From: Prevotella sp.
Lineage (GTDB): Bacteria > Bacteroidota > Bacteroidia > Bacteroidales > Bacteroidaceae
NCBI GenBank assembly: GCA_021636625.1
Contig: JAJWLX010000070.1
Location: forward strand, 1-16,960
Direction of reading: 5' to 3'
Length of the DNA: 16,960 nt
The translations under genes were made by a program, and so were the position numbers. The notes under the pieces were generated by a model. The model did not search any database, was not told the DNA's origin, and saw nothing but the letters and a program-made list of their open reading frames with translations. Each line of letters opens with the position of its first letter. Positions within the stretch are counted from its first letter, which is position 1. Positions 6,284 through 15,591 of the stretch are shown here, in pieces.

Positions 6284-7486
6284 ATGGAGTGGAAAGAAGT
6301 TATTGCAACTGATTATTGTTATAAAGTAGCTGATGGCACCCATGACAGCCCCAAAAGGCAGAACGAAGGAAGATTTTTGATAACATCAAAACATATAAAG
6401 GGCCAATCAATTAATTTTGATAATGCGTATTATATTTCAGAAGATGACTATCAAAAAATCATAAAAAGAAGTAAGATTGATAAGTGGGATGTAATAGTCA
6501 GTATGATAGGTGAATACTGCGGCTTTTGTTATTTAGAAGATTCTAATTTTACAGATTATGCAGTAAAAAATGTTGGTATATTGAAGGTTGGAGAACGTAT
6601 TAAAAGCTTATGGCTTTATTATTACTTAAATTCTCCTGATGGTAGAAATCAATTAAAAAATACAAGAGCAGGTTCTAGTCAGCCTTACATTTCTTTAGGA
6701 TCATTACGAAATCTTTTGATTCCGGAACCTCCAAGAGATGTTATGGAACGAACAGTTGCTATCCTTTCTTCTCTCGACCGCAAGATAGAGTTGAACAACA
6801 AGATCAATGCTGATTTGGAGGAGATGGCGCAGGCTATTTTCAAGAATTGGTTCGTTGATTTTGAGCCTTTCAAGGATGGTAAGTTCGTGGATAGTGAATT
6901 GGGAATGATTCCGGAAGGATGGAAAGTAGGAAGCCTAGGAGACATTACGAAGAATAAATCTGCAAAAGTAAAGGAAAGAAACGATGTAAAGGTTCTATCG
7001 CCAGTAACTACTGGTGAACTTGTATTGTCAGAAGAATACTTTAACAAGCAGGTGTTCAGTTCGAGTATAGCTAAATATAAGATAGTAAATAAAGGAGATT
7101 TCGCATATAATCCTGCACGAGTTAATATCGGTTCGCTAGGAAGAAACGAATTTGATTTTGACGGATGTGTAAGTCCTGTTTATGTGGTATTTTCTGTACT
7201 AGATGGCTATGAGAATTACTTCGATTTGTTTAGAAAGACAGATTTCTTTAAAGATTCTGTCACTTCTTTAGCTATTGGAGGTGTAAGGCAATCACTCAGT
7301 TATGATGACTTGAGTTTGATAGAAACAATCATTCCTAGCGAAAACATCGTTGAGAAGTTTAATAATCTCTACAATCAGATGAAGAAAACTATCAAAGCGA
7401 ATAAGCTAGAGAACTCCCGCCTCTCCCTTCTCCGTGACACCCTTCTCCCTCGCTTAATGTCAGGCGAGCTGGAAGTCCCGGAATAA
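6284..7486 (+). CDS. hsdS: Type I restriction-modification system, specificity subunit HsdS
   Basis: About 400 residues with the normal two-half layout: target recognition domain 1 (about 1-155), a central conserved helical region (about 160-215, with ILSSLDRKIELNNKINADLEEMAQAIFKNWF), target recognition domain 2 (about 215-355) and a C-terminal conserved helix ending LLPRLMSGELEVPE. Each half reads one part of the bipartite site and the helices set the spacing. The start at 6284 is preceded by GGGAGGT, a Shine-Dalgarno-like stretch at 6271-6277, two bases after the hsdM stop; an in-frame ATG at 6269 overlaps hsdM and is the alternative. The recognition domains are clearly more AT-rich than the conserved helices and the neighbouring genes, a mosaic pattern typical of exchanged specificity domains. 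The target sequence cannot be read from the protein. Confidence 0.95.
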   Translation: MEWKEVIATDYCYKVADGTHDSPKRQNEGRFLITSKHIKGQSINFDNAYYISEDDYQKIIKRSKIDKWDVIVSMIGEYCGFCYLEDSNFTDYAVKNVGILKVGERIKSLWLYYYLNSPDGRNQLKNTRAGSSQPYISLGSLRNLLIPEPPRDVMERTVAILSSLDRKIELNNKINADLEEMAQAIFKNWFVDFEPFKDGKFVDSELGMIPEGWKVGSLGDITKNKSAKVKERNDVKVLSPVTTGELVLSEEYFNKQVFSSSIAKYKIVNKGDFAYNPARVNIGSLGRNEFDFDGCVSPVYVVFSVLDGYENYFDLFRKTDFFKDSVTSLAIGGVRQSLSYDDLSLIETIIPSENIVEKFNNLYNQMKKTIKANKLENSRLSLLRDTLLPRLMSGELEVPE

Positions 7487-7534
7487 GAAGAGCAACGAAA
7501 AAAATAACGAGAAAGAAAATTAAAAAATATCATT

Positions 7535-10500
7535 ATGGCAGACGACAAGAAATTCACCGAAGACGCATACGAGCAAACGCTCATTGCCCTGTTCCGGGAC
7601 GAACTCGGCTATGCGTACGAATGTGGCTACGAGGTGGAGCGCGACTATAAGGAGCCTTTCTATCGTGCCGATTTGGTCGCCTCGATGCGACGGCTTAATC
7701 CTGAACTGCCAGCCGATGCAATGGATGAAGGAATCAAACAAATCACCAACATCAGCATCGGAACTTTAGAACAGAACAACGAGCAGTTTACACTCTGGAT
7801 GCAGAATGGTCTGGAGGTGGGATTCCTGCAGGATGGCGAAGAACGGACAGCCCTGATGAGGCTCATCGACTTCGACCACCCCGAAAGAAACCTCTTCAAG
7901 GTGGTGAACCAGTGGCGGGTAGAAGAGTACAAGAACAAGCGCTGCGATATGGTGGTGATGGTCAACGGATTGCCCCTCGTGGTGGTGGAGCTGAAAAGCG
8001 CCATTTCCGAAGATGCAACCATCGACGATGCCTACAAGCAGATTAAGAACTATCAGCAGAGCATCCCGAGCCTCTTCAGCTACAATGCCTTCAACGTAAT
8101 CAGCGACATGAGCGAGACCCGTGCCGGAACCATCACCGCCAAGCAAGACCGCTACATGGAATGGAAGACCATAGACGGCTCATACGAGTCAACCCTCTTC
8201 GCCGACTATCGCACCTTCTTCCTCGGAATGTTCCAGCAGCAGCGACTGCTCGACATCCTGCAGAACTTCATCTGCTTCGACAAGAACCAGGGCAAATACG
8301 CCAAGATTCTCACTGCCTACCATCAGTACTACGCCGTAGGCAAAGCCCTGCAGCGCACCCGTACGGCAGTGGAAGGCAACGGCAAGATTGGCGTGTTCTG
8401 GCACACGCAGGGCTCGGGCAAGAGCCTGAGCATGGTGTTCTACGCCCACCAGCTGGTGCAGCGGTTGCCCGAAGTAACCATCGTGGTGGTAACCGACCGC
8501 AAGGACCTGGACAACCAGCTCTTCGGTCAGTTCTGCCGCTGCAAGGACTTCCTGCGTCAGGAACCTCAGAACGCCCAGAGCCGTGAAGACCTGGGCAATC
8601 TGCTGCGGGGCAGAAAGAGTGGGGGAATCATCTTCACCACCATTCAGAAGTTTGAAGAAGGCGACTCGGCACTCTCCACCCGCCGCAACATCATCGTGAT
8701 GACCGATGAGGCCCACCGCTCGCAATACGGCGATGAGCACTGGGACAACAAGAGTCTGACGATGAAGAAGGGATTCAGTCAGAAGATGCGAGAAGCCCTG
8801 CCAGGCGCCTCGTTTATCGGCTTCACCGGAACGCCTATCAGCGACCGCGACAGAGACACGGAGGAAGTGTTCGGCAACTACATCGACGTTTACGACATGA
8901 GTCAGGCGGTGGATGATGGAGCCACCCGTCCGGTTTATTACGAGAGCCGTGTGGTGAATCTGAACCTCGACGAAGACACGATGAAGCTGCTGAACGATGA
9001 GTTCGACAACCTGGCCGATGAGGGAGCCACCGAGGAGCAGATCAGGCAGGCGAAGCAGGAGCACAGCCGGCTGGAAGTGCTCCTGGGCGAAGACGCCACC
9101 ATCGACACGCTGGTAAAGGACATCATCCAGCACTACGAGCAGAACCGGGCGCAGGAACTCACCGGCAAGGCAATGATCGTGGCGCTGACCCGAAGCATCG
9201 CCATCAAAATCTACCGCAAGATGCTGGAGCTTCGCCCCCAGTGGACGGAGAAGGTAAAGGTGGTGATGAGCGGTTCAAACCAAGACCCCGAAGACTGGCA
9301 GCCGATTATCGGCAACGAAGCCTACAAGAAGGAACTGGCAAGAAAATTCAAGGACAACGACGATGAGATGAAAATCGCCATCGTAAGAGACATGTGGCTC
9401 ACGGGCTTCGATGTTCCGTCGCTCGCCACCATGTACGTATACAAGCCGATGAGCGGTCATAATTTGATGCAGGCAATAGCCCGTGTGAACCGAGTGTTCC
9501 CGGGGCAAGGAAGGCGGACTGATAGTGGATTACGTAGGCATTGCGCAGGCGCTGAAGAGTGCCATGCAGCAGTACACCAACCGTGACCGCCGCCGCTTCG
9601 GAGACCCCGACATCGCCAAGACCGCCCTGGTGAAATGGAAGGAAGAGATGGAAATCTGCCGCGACCAGCTTCATGGTTTCGACTATTCCGGCTTCTTCGA
9701 GCAGGACAACACGAAGCGGGCACTCGCCATCACGGGCGGAGCCAACTTCCTGAGTTCTCCAGCCATGGTTCAGCGCAAGAAGAATTTCATGGAGCACAGC
9801 AATCTGCTTCACAACGCCACCACGCTTTGCCGTTCGCTTCTGAATGAGCAGCAGAAGGCGGAGGTGTGCTACATGGATGCGCTGCGCGTGATGATGCTTA
9901 AACTCTCGCAGAAGGGCAAGATCAGCCGCCATGAAATCAACGAGCGCATCGGCGACCTGCTCCGTCAGAGCGTGAAGACCGACGGAATAATCAATCTCTT
10001 CGGCGACCGCCAGATAGAGTTCTCGCTCTTCGACGACGCCTTCATCCAGGAGGTGAAGAACATGAAGGAGCGCAACCTGGCGGTGGAACTGCTCACCAAA
10101 CTGATGAAAGAGAAAATCAAGCAGCAGCAGAAGACCAACGTGGTTCAGAGCGACCTCTTTTCCGACATGCTCAGTCAGAGTCTCTCCAACTATCTGAAGG
10201 GCTTGCTCACCAACGAGGAAGTGATAGAGGAACTGTTGAAGATGGCTCAGCAGATGAAGCAGGCAGAGGCAGAGGGCAACGACCTGGGACTTTCGCCCGA
10301 GGAGAAGGCATTCTATGATGCGCTCTCCACGCCCGAAGGTGTGCGGCAGGCTTACTCCGACGAGGAGTTTGTGGCGCTGACCCGGGAACTGACGGAAGTA
10401 CTGCACCGCAACCGCACCATCGACTGGAACCGGAAGGAATCGGCGAGGGCGAAGATGCGAGTGATGGTGAAGCGACTGCTCAAGAAATACAAGTATCCAC

Positions 10501-10580
10501 CTGAGGGGGCAAAGAAGGCGCTGGAAACCGTGATGCGCCAATGCGACCACTGGGCGGATGATGAAGATAACGTAGTATAA
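7535..10580 (+). pseudogene. hsdR: Type I restriction endonuclease subunit HsdR, broken by one frameshift
   Basis: Two abutting frames together encode about 1,014 residues, the usual HsdR length. The first part (7535 to about 9505) has the nuclease core with Asp138 and Glu152-x-Lys154 (PD-(D/E)xK), the translocase Walker A TQGSGKS (291-297), DEAH box (391-394), motif III TGTP (431-434) and motif VI (QAIARVNRVFPG, ending at residue 657). Right there a run of four G at 9502-9505 shifts the frame; with three G the reading becomes Phe-Pro-Gly-Lys-Glu-Gly-Gly-Leu and continues to the stop at 10578-10580. As written, translation ends at 9586 after 27 unrelated residues (683 in all), losing the C-terminal helical domain that docks HsdR on the methyltransferase. 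It may be a sequencing or assembly error, a phase-variable state or a true knock-out. It lies 48 bp after hsdS in the same operon. Confidence 0.92.
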
Positions 10581-10852
10581 ACCCTTTAAAATTTTTAGTA
10601 AGAAACAGAAAGTAAATAGATAATAATCATAATACGATAGACGCTGATTATCTGACACTTCTACGGTATTCAGAACCTGCAAATTCAGAAATTCGACAAG
10701 AAGACGGTGACAGCAAGGCGTCCACACCTCTACGGCGTGGGCTGTACTTGTTTGTACCTTGCCGAAGGTTCTTGCAGGTACCTGAATACCGGTACTTACA
10801 GGGAACACCCACGCCGCTTTTTTTACAACTATAATTTCAAACCTATAAAATC
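10581..10852 (+). other. Structured noncoding region with terminator or attenuator
   Basis: No ORF is supported in these 272 bases between hsdR and the next gene. Positions 10664-10673 (CGGTATTCAG) pair with 10782-10791 and 10676-10682 (CCTGCAA) with 10772-10778. A second perfect 9-bp pairing, CGGCGTGGG (10733-10741) with CCCACGCCG (10808-10816), crosses the first and is followed by seven U at 10818-10824. The pairings are mutually exclusive or pseudoknotted, as in attenuators, or belong to a dispersed repeat element. It resembles, from memory only, an intergenic repeat found in Prevotella genomes. Confidence 0.55.
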
Positions 10853-11968
10853 ATGGACGACGAACAAGAAGTGCACTTGAAAAAGCTAGAAGATCTAGTT
10901 ACCCGCTTCAATGTTTGCTTCCGCCTTTTAGGAAAAGAAGAAGACGAAAACAACAATGAGGAATTGATAGCTGCTTGGAAGCTGATCTTACGTAATCATG
11001 TAAGAAAGATTTTCGATTTACTAAAATCACTAAAGATAGAAATAGCATGGTCTTTGCTGGATGATAAGAAGGAGAGATTCTATAAGATTAAAGTAGAATT
11101 AGAACCTACGCTTACCTCCTATAAGGATTATGAAGGTGAGGAAATGCGCAAAATGGTGAATGACATCATCCTTTTGACTGATGAGGGATTTCATGGTTTC
11201 AGACAGTCATTTGTCAATGAAACCTATTGCGAAGACCTTTTCCTGAAAGAAATAGATAGATATCGCAAGGAGAATGAAGACCGCCTAGAGCGTATTTATA
11301 AGCAGGACAGCCAGGATGAAGCTCTCTTCTATCCGGATGAAACCCAACTAAAAAACCACATGCTATTAAAACGAAAAGAGAAGCTTTTCAATTCTCAGTT
11401 CGGTCTGGTTTTTCATAATAACGGCAGGGACATCAAGATGACTGTAGTTTATATTCTTGGAAAGAAGGAACAGACTTATGATAATATCAACGATTTCCTG
11501 GATAAGTATGTTTCTTACCAGATAGCCCAGGAGCATTGCGAAATCAAGAAGGAAAAAATCTTCCAGAACATGGTTTTTAAGGAGAATGTGGATGTAGATA
11601 AGCTGATGCTTAAACTTAAAGACTTAATCGAAGACAATACCCTCAGTGCACAGAAACATTGGTTTATCGTCTATAAGGTTTTCTTGAGCAAGAATTGGCT
11701 GAAGAAGTCAACCCAGCGCCTTTTCGTTGACCAGATTAATTCTGCTTTCAGCACTTTATTAAAATGTTCTACGGACGATTTTCATGAGATAAATGGTTAT
11801 TTCAAGCATAATGATTTCACGGAATGGACGCTTGCTGACTGTGCTGCGCCTTCATGTTGCGAGGCTTATAGAGAGATTGCGGATAAGCTGGACTTAGAAT
11901 TTCAAGAGTCTAAGTACGCCAAGCCTGGAACCTTCATCAATGCAAGAAAGATAGAAAAGTTCAGATAG
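10853..11968 (+). CDS. Hypothetical protein of 371 residues, unrecognised family
   Basis: I do not recognise this protein. It is hydrophilic, with many Lys, Glu and Asp residues, predicted to be mostly helical, and has no signal peptide or membrane segment, so it is probably cytoplasmic. The region about 110-160 (GEEMRKMVNDII to RYRKENEDRLERI) looks coiled. The last third (about 245-371) resembles a small helical domain with a Trp near 272 (HWFIVYKVFLSKNW) and ends with a basic tail, GTFINARKIEKFR. No catalytic motif is evident. It sits on the same strand as the R-M genes, after a structured region that ends in a U-run, so it may be an attenuated last gene of that operon or a separate gene. 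Codon use is more AT-rich than hsdM and hsdR, a sign of a different origin. A role beside the R-M system is guesswork. Confidence 0.85.
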   Translation: MDDEQEVHLKKLEDLVTRFNVCFRLLGKEEDENNNEELIAAWKLILRNHVRKIFDLLKSLKIEIAWSLLDDKKERFYKIKVELEPTLTSYKDYEGEEMRKMVNDIILLTDEGFHGFRQSFVNETYCEDLFLKEIDRYRKENEDRLERIYKQDSQDEALFYPDETQLKNHMLLKRKEKLFNSQFGLVFHNNGRDIKMTVVYILGKKEQTYDNINDFLDKYVSYQIAQEHCEIKKEKIFQNMVFKENVDVDKLMLKLKDLIEDNTLSAQKHWFIVYKVFLSKNWLKKSTQRLFVDQINSAFSTLLKCSTDDFHEINGYFKHNDFTEWTLADCAAPSCCEAYREIADKLDLEFQESKYAKPGTFINARKIEKFR

Positions 11969-12023
11969 TATCCCCCAAAGGTATCCCCCAAAATTACAAA
12001 GTATATCCCCCACATCCCCCAAA
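11968..12023 (+). repeat. Four ATCCCCCA direct repeats after the stop codon
   Basis: ATCCCCCA occurs four times: inside GTATCCCCCAAA at 11968 and 11981, in GTATATCCCCCA at 12001 and in CATCCCCCAAA at 12013. Spacing is irregular. The last two copies take part in the terminator stem. They may be remnants of slippage or a binding array. Confidence 0.6.
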
Positions 12024-12046
12024 CGGATTTGTGGGGGATTTTTTTT
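12005..12046 (+). terminator. Intrinsic terminator of the 371-residue gene
   Basis: ATCCCCCAC at 12005-12013 pairs with GTGGGGGAT at 12031-12039, followed by a run of eight T. It is a classic stem plus U-tract and cleanly separates the R-M region from the cassette that starts at 12150. Confidence 0.85.
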
Positions 12047-12069
12047 ACCCTTTTGTTTGGAAATCTCAC

Positions 12070-12077
12070 TACTTTTG
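12070..12077 (+). promoter_or_regulatory. Bacteroidetes -7 element for the replication-like cassette
   Basis: TACTTTTG is a TAnnTTTG match directly after the terminator and 73 bp before the ATG at 12150. The upstream TTTTG (12051-12055) is closer than the ideal 20 bp, so the -33 part is imperfect. Its position indicates that the earlier in-frame ATG at 12057 is not the real start. Confidence 0.5.
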
Positions 12078-12149
12078 CAGCGTCGAAGAAACAAGACAAC
12101 GCCGAAATGGTTTGGTGATCTTGAAACAACTTCCGACTACTTTATAATT

Positions 12150-12431
12150 ATGAATGTTCAGATTATGAGAGTGGTGAAGCAGGGCGAGGCTTTCGCCGTG
12201 CAGAGCCAGAAGAGTGAGAGCGGCCAGATGATGAAGTGCAACATCGTGTTGCAGGAGATGGGCGGCAAGTATGAGAACCAATATGCTGCGGCAATGCTCG
12301 GCAATATGGCCCAGTGCAAGTTTGCTCCGGGGGCACTGGTAGCGGTTACGCTCCGATTCGCAGCTCATGAGTATAATGGGCAGGTTTACCAGGATATCCT
12401 CGTTACGGATATTGAAAAGCTGAAGGGATAA
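12150..12431 (+). CDS. Small OB-fold-like protein, possible ssDNA-binding accessory
   Basis: A 93-residue protein counted from the ATG at 12150 (an upstream ATG at 12057 precedes the promoter element). The sequence alternates hydrophobic and polar residues through five predicted strands: VVKQGEAFAVQSQ, MMKCNIVLQEMGG, the middle helix-like YAAAMLGNMAQ, ALVAVTLRFAAH and VYQDILVTDIEKLKG. This is similar to small OB-fold proteins such as the DUF3127 family of Bacteroidetes, which resembles single-strand DNA-binding proteins. No aromatic DNA-stacking residues are certain. It lies first in the 12150-16731 gene run, 100 bp before the next gene, which would suit a replication accessory role. The fold call is inference from pattern, not from a confirmed match. 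Confidence 0.72.
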   Translation: MNVQIMRVVKQGEAFAVQSQKSESGQMMKCNIVLQEMGGKYENQYAAAMLGNMAQCKFAPGALVAVTLRFAAHEYNGQVYQDILVTDIEKLKG

Positions 12432-12531
12432 AAAGTAGTTTTAGTTATTAACTGAGTTGGGACTGCGGAGGATCTTCCATGGTAAAGCGCGCAAAAATCC
12501 ACACGTTTCTTCTCGCAAAACAATTCAGAAT

Positions 12532-12900
12532 ATGAAGAAAAATGTAAACAAGCAGCAGCACGTGCAGCTGGGTGGTATGGCTTTCTACGACGAGAGCAAG
12601 TGTTTCCTCTTTGCGCCTAATGAGCATGGAGGACGAGAGAAGGTGCCGGGATTCCGATCACAGGGCGTTGCCCAGCAGTTGACGGATGGTACTTTTGATT
12701 TCGTGGTTAAACCAAGAGTACGTTCTCAGTCTGTACTGATCAGAAAGCTGGCTCACGGACGATTGAGCAAGACCAAGGATGGAGCTATTCAGTTCACTTT
12801 GAAGGTGTTCTGTGATGAAGGAATCAATATCGGCAGCACGCTTGTGAAGGAGGCAGAAGAGGCTGCAGATGCTTTGATAGAATATCAGTTGAAGCGATAG
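12532..12900 (+). CDS. Hypothetical 122-residue protein of the BT4734-type cassette
   Basis: No family is recognised. From the ATG at 12532 it reads MKKNVNKQQ and then a Phe-, Gly- and Lys-rich, apparently alpha/beta chain (GGMAFYDESKCFLFAP, VVKPRVRSQSVLIRKL, FTLKVFCDEG) with a C-terminal helix (KEAEEAADALIEYQLKR). It has no signal peptide or membrane segment. An in-frame ATG at 12457 would add 25 residues without coding character. It lies 65 bp before the large primase-like gene on the same strand, and the Lys/Arg content suggests nucleic-acid binding, but that is a guess. DNA repeats of GATGTTCAAC occur twice in the gap to the next gene. Confidence 0.75.
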   Translation: MKKNVNKQQHVQLGGMAFYDESKCFLFAPNEHGGREKVPGFRSQGVAQQLTDGTFDFVVKPRVRSQSVLIRKLAHGRLSKTKDGAIQFTLKVFCDEGINIGSTLVKEAEEAADALIEYQLKR

Positions 12901-12965
12901 AGATATGGATGTTCAACAAAAAGTATTTGATGTTCAACTTAATAATAGTAAGTAGAAACACATAA

Positions 12966-15590
12966 ATGAGCTGTTATTTGATAAGGGTGGAGAACGGGCA
13001 CAAGGTTGCCCGCTCCATCACCTCGCAAGAGGAGTATAAACTGATTCGTGGAAGCTATGAGCAGAAGGCTAATCTGCGACTGGCTCGCGAAGGAAACGAT
13101 GGGGCGAAGAGAAGACTGGTGCAGTTTAATTATTCCGGACATTATCCGCAAGGGGTTGTGAAGGGAACGAAGCTGCCAAGCCGGGCTTTCGGCTTCGATC
13201 TGGATGATAAGCAGGACTTTGAGAAGGCGGCTAAGCTGATGCTGCAGGAGCCGAAAAAGTATGGTCTGCTGATGCTGGAACGCAGCGCACGACAAGGTGG
13301 TCATGCGGTTTGCAAGCGAGAGATGGGCAAGACGATTCTCGAAAATCAGGTTAGAATCGCCAAGTTGCTGGAGTGCGAGATGGATACTTCGGCTCACGAC
13401 ATTAACCGAGTTTATTTCACCACTTCGGCTGATGCAGAAGACTTGCTTTACTTGTCTCCCGAACTCTTCAAGGATGATTACGATGAGGCTGCCGTGGCAG
13501 CTGAAGGCAAGGTGCTGGAGGAGCGTGAGAAGTATGGACAGGAGGAACTTCCTCCAGGAGCGCACAAGGCTAACAAGCATTACAAGCCTTGGTTGGAGAA
13601 TGAGGAAGAGAAGGCTTTGGATTCTCAGAAAAATCTTGAGAATCAGGAGAATCAGAAATCTCTTGAAAATCAGGAGAATTTGGGAAATCAGAATCAGAGT
13701 CAGAAGAACCTGGGAAATCAGAAGAATTCTCAAAAGGTTCAAGCCTCTCAGAATCCTCTGAATTCTTCTAAGAATCAGGCTCAGCCTGCTTCTGCTTCAC
13801 CATCCTCTGCATCTTCACCATCTTCTTCATCTTCCAGCAATGATTACCTCGGAATCCCATATTCCGAAATCATTTCGAAGTGGTGGCAGATGTATAATGA
13901 CGGTCATGAGCCAGTTCGCTCCAACCGCAATACTTTGACCTTCGAGCTTGCCGTGAACCTGCGCCACATCTGTGGCTTCGACCGCAATCTCATGGATCAG
14001 ATCATCCCCTGCTACGATGGTTTCCATGAGCAGGAGAAGATGGCTTGCATCAACTCGGCGCTAAACGAGAAGATTACGCAAATGCCTAAGCGACTGAAAG
14101 ATGTGCTTGCCGCTCTGCGACAGGAAAAGCTGAAACAGGGTGCTTCGAATGCTACTGCTGATGCAGAAAGCGAGGCTCTGGTGAATGCGCTGGACGAGGC
14201 TAATGCCAAGGACGAAATGTTCTATTTCAATGCTTTGCCTAAGATGCCGCAAGGTGTGCGTGATTCTATCAATGCCGTAGGACCACCCCTGGCAATGCCA
14301 GTGATTACCGCCATCTGTCCAGCCATCGGAATGTTGGCTACAGGAGTAAAGGTGGCTGTGCACGGTAAGATGAACTCGCTGAACCTCATCTCCTACATCG
14401 CCGGAGATTTCGCCTCTGGTAAGGGAAGTATCGACCCCGTGGTTGATGCATGGACTTCGGAAGTGAAACAGATGGACAAAATGTATCAACAGCAGGAGGA
14501 CGAATGGCGAGCCAAGAAGCGTGCAGCGAAGAACAAAAAGGAGCAGCCGGAAGAGCCGAAACTGCCCGTAAGATGTCTGACGCTGAACAACACCGTGGCT
14601 AACCTAGCCGAGCGTCTGGCTAACACCGAAGGCAAGCACGCCTTCTCGTTTACCCCGGAAGCCGACACCGTGGCGCAGAAGTGGAAGTCGGCGATGAGCG
14701 ACTTCTCCGTAATGCTCCGTCAGGCGTATGATGGCACGAGCTACGAGCGTGAGGCTAGAAGTGCAGAAGCCGTGAATGTACACATAGACAGACTGTTATG
14801 GAATATGGTAATGTGTGGAACCCCTGATGCGCTTTACCGTGTGGTAAACAATTATACGGATGGTTTTCAGAGCCGTATCGTAGTGGCTCGCACCCCGGAT
14901 AATACCTTCACTCCTCTTACGGATAATCTTTTTGTGCTTACAGATTCTCAATGCGAGCATATTCATCAGATTGCTCATCTGCTGCCTCTGATGGAGGGTG
15001 AGGTGGAACTGCCGAAACTGGAAGCCAAGGGTAGGGATTGGCTGGAGCAGATACGACTGGAGACTATGAAGAATGATGACAAGGTAAAAGCCCGTCAGCG
15101 TTTCCGTATCTGTCCTACCACGATGAGAATGATGACCTGCATCATGCTCTGCAAGGTGGCAGAGACGTTGATTCAGAAGCACGGTTTCCAGGGAGCGGAA
15201 AAGCAGTTGAAGCAGAATCCGCTATTATGGAAGGAAATGATTGTCAAGATGCAGACGCCTACCATGCTCGCTGTGTTCAATGTTCTTGCAGATTACCAGT
15301 TGGACAATGCACTCTATTTCTTCCGTAGTCGTATCGAGGATGCTTTCTCTTCGAGGGACTATTGCGGACAGTCGGTTTACGACCGTTCTCGTAGAGGTAG
15401 AAACGATTCCATCTTCGAGCGTCTGGATGTGACCTTCTCCTTCGATCAGGCTCAGCAACAGAGCATTTCCGTGAAAGGGGCAGGTGCTACTCACGAGTCG
15501 GTGAAGCAGATGCTGAAGAACTGGAAGCAGCAGGGCTTGATAAGCGTTTTGCCGGACAAACGTTATCAGAAAGCGTCACCCACCGTTTAA
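12966..15590 (+). CDS. BT4734/BF3469-family protein: primase-like N domain plus DUF3987 ATPase-like region
   Basis: An 874-residue protein. Residues about 1-200 match the BT4734-like (VirE_N) domain. The motifs are consistent with an archaeo-eukaryotic primase fold: FGFDLDD (75-81, the D-x-D metal pair), GGH (111-113, the sxH motif), and Asp140 with Arg148 later. A low-complexity linker of about 75 residues (about 215-292) is rich in Asn, Gln, Glu and Ser. Residues about 293-874 contain the DUF3987-type region with a Walker-A-like GDFASGKGS (480-488) that departs from the usual GKS/T, so ATP binding is possible but unproven. Length is normal for the family. It is thought to come from mobile-element replication proteins, but no activity is established that I know of. 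A TTAATGAC repeat block begins 2 bp after the stop codon. Confidence 0.9.
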   Translation: MSCYLIRVENGHKVARSITSQEEYKLIRGSYEQKANLRLAREGNDGAKRRLVQFNYSGHYPQGVVKGTKLPSRAFGFDLDDKQDFEKAAKLMLQEPKKYGLLMLERSARQGGHAVCKREMGKTILENQVRIAKLLECEMDTSAHDINRVYFTTSADAEDLLYLSPELFKDDYDEAAVAAEGKVLEEREKYGQEELPPGAHKANKHYKPWLENEEEKALDSQKNLENQENQKSLENQENLGNQNQSQKNLGNQKNSQKVQASQNPLNSSKNQAQPASASPSSASSPSSSSSSNDYLGIPYSEIISKWWQMYNDGHEPVRSNRNTLTFELAVNLRHICGFDRNLMDQIIPCYDGFHEQEKMACINSALNEKITQMPKRLKDVLAALRQEKLKQGASNATADAESEALVNALDEANAKDEMFYFNALPKMPQGVRDSINAVGPPLAMPVITAICPAIGMLATGVKVAVHGKMNSLNLISYIAGDFASGKGSIDPVVDAWTSEVKQMDKMYQQQEDEWRAKKRAAKNKKEQPEEPKLPVRCLTLNNTVANLAERLANTEGKHAFSFTPEADTVAQKWKSAMSDFSVMLRQAYDGTSYEREARSAEAVNVHIDRLLWNMVMCGTPDALYRVVNNYTDGFQSRIVVARTPDNTFTPLTDNLFVLTDSQCEHIHQIAHLLPLMEGEVELPKLEAKGRDWLEQIRLETMKNDDKVKARQRFRICPTTMRMMTCIMLCKVAETLIQKHGFQGAEKQLKQNPLLWKEMIVKMQTPTMLAVFNVLADYQLDNALYFFRSRIEDAFSSRDYCGQSVYDRSRRGRNDSIFERLDVTFSFDQAQQQSISVKGAGATHESVKQMLKNWKQQGLISVLPDKRYQKASPTV

Positions 15591-15591
15591 A

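Noticed and set aside
6284..7486. Possible phase-variable HsdS inversion system
   Set aside because: No second hsdS copy, inverted repeats or invertase gene is present in the window, so inversion is not supported here.
8189..9133. A 314-codon minus-strand frame inside hsdR
   Set aside because: It lies antisense to the helicase motifs of HsdR and has no recognisable domain.
9502..9505. Programmed ribosomal frameshifting in hsdR
   Set aside because: The G run lacks a slippery heptamer or clear stimulatory structure, and HsdR is not known to use frameshifting, so an indel or sequence error is simpler.
9399..10808. A 469-codon open frame on the minus strand over the hsdR 3' half
   Set aside because: It is antisense to a clear HsdR coding frame, has the unnatural Leu/His/Val-rich composition of a shadow frame, and runs through the structured noncoding region.
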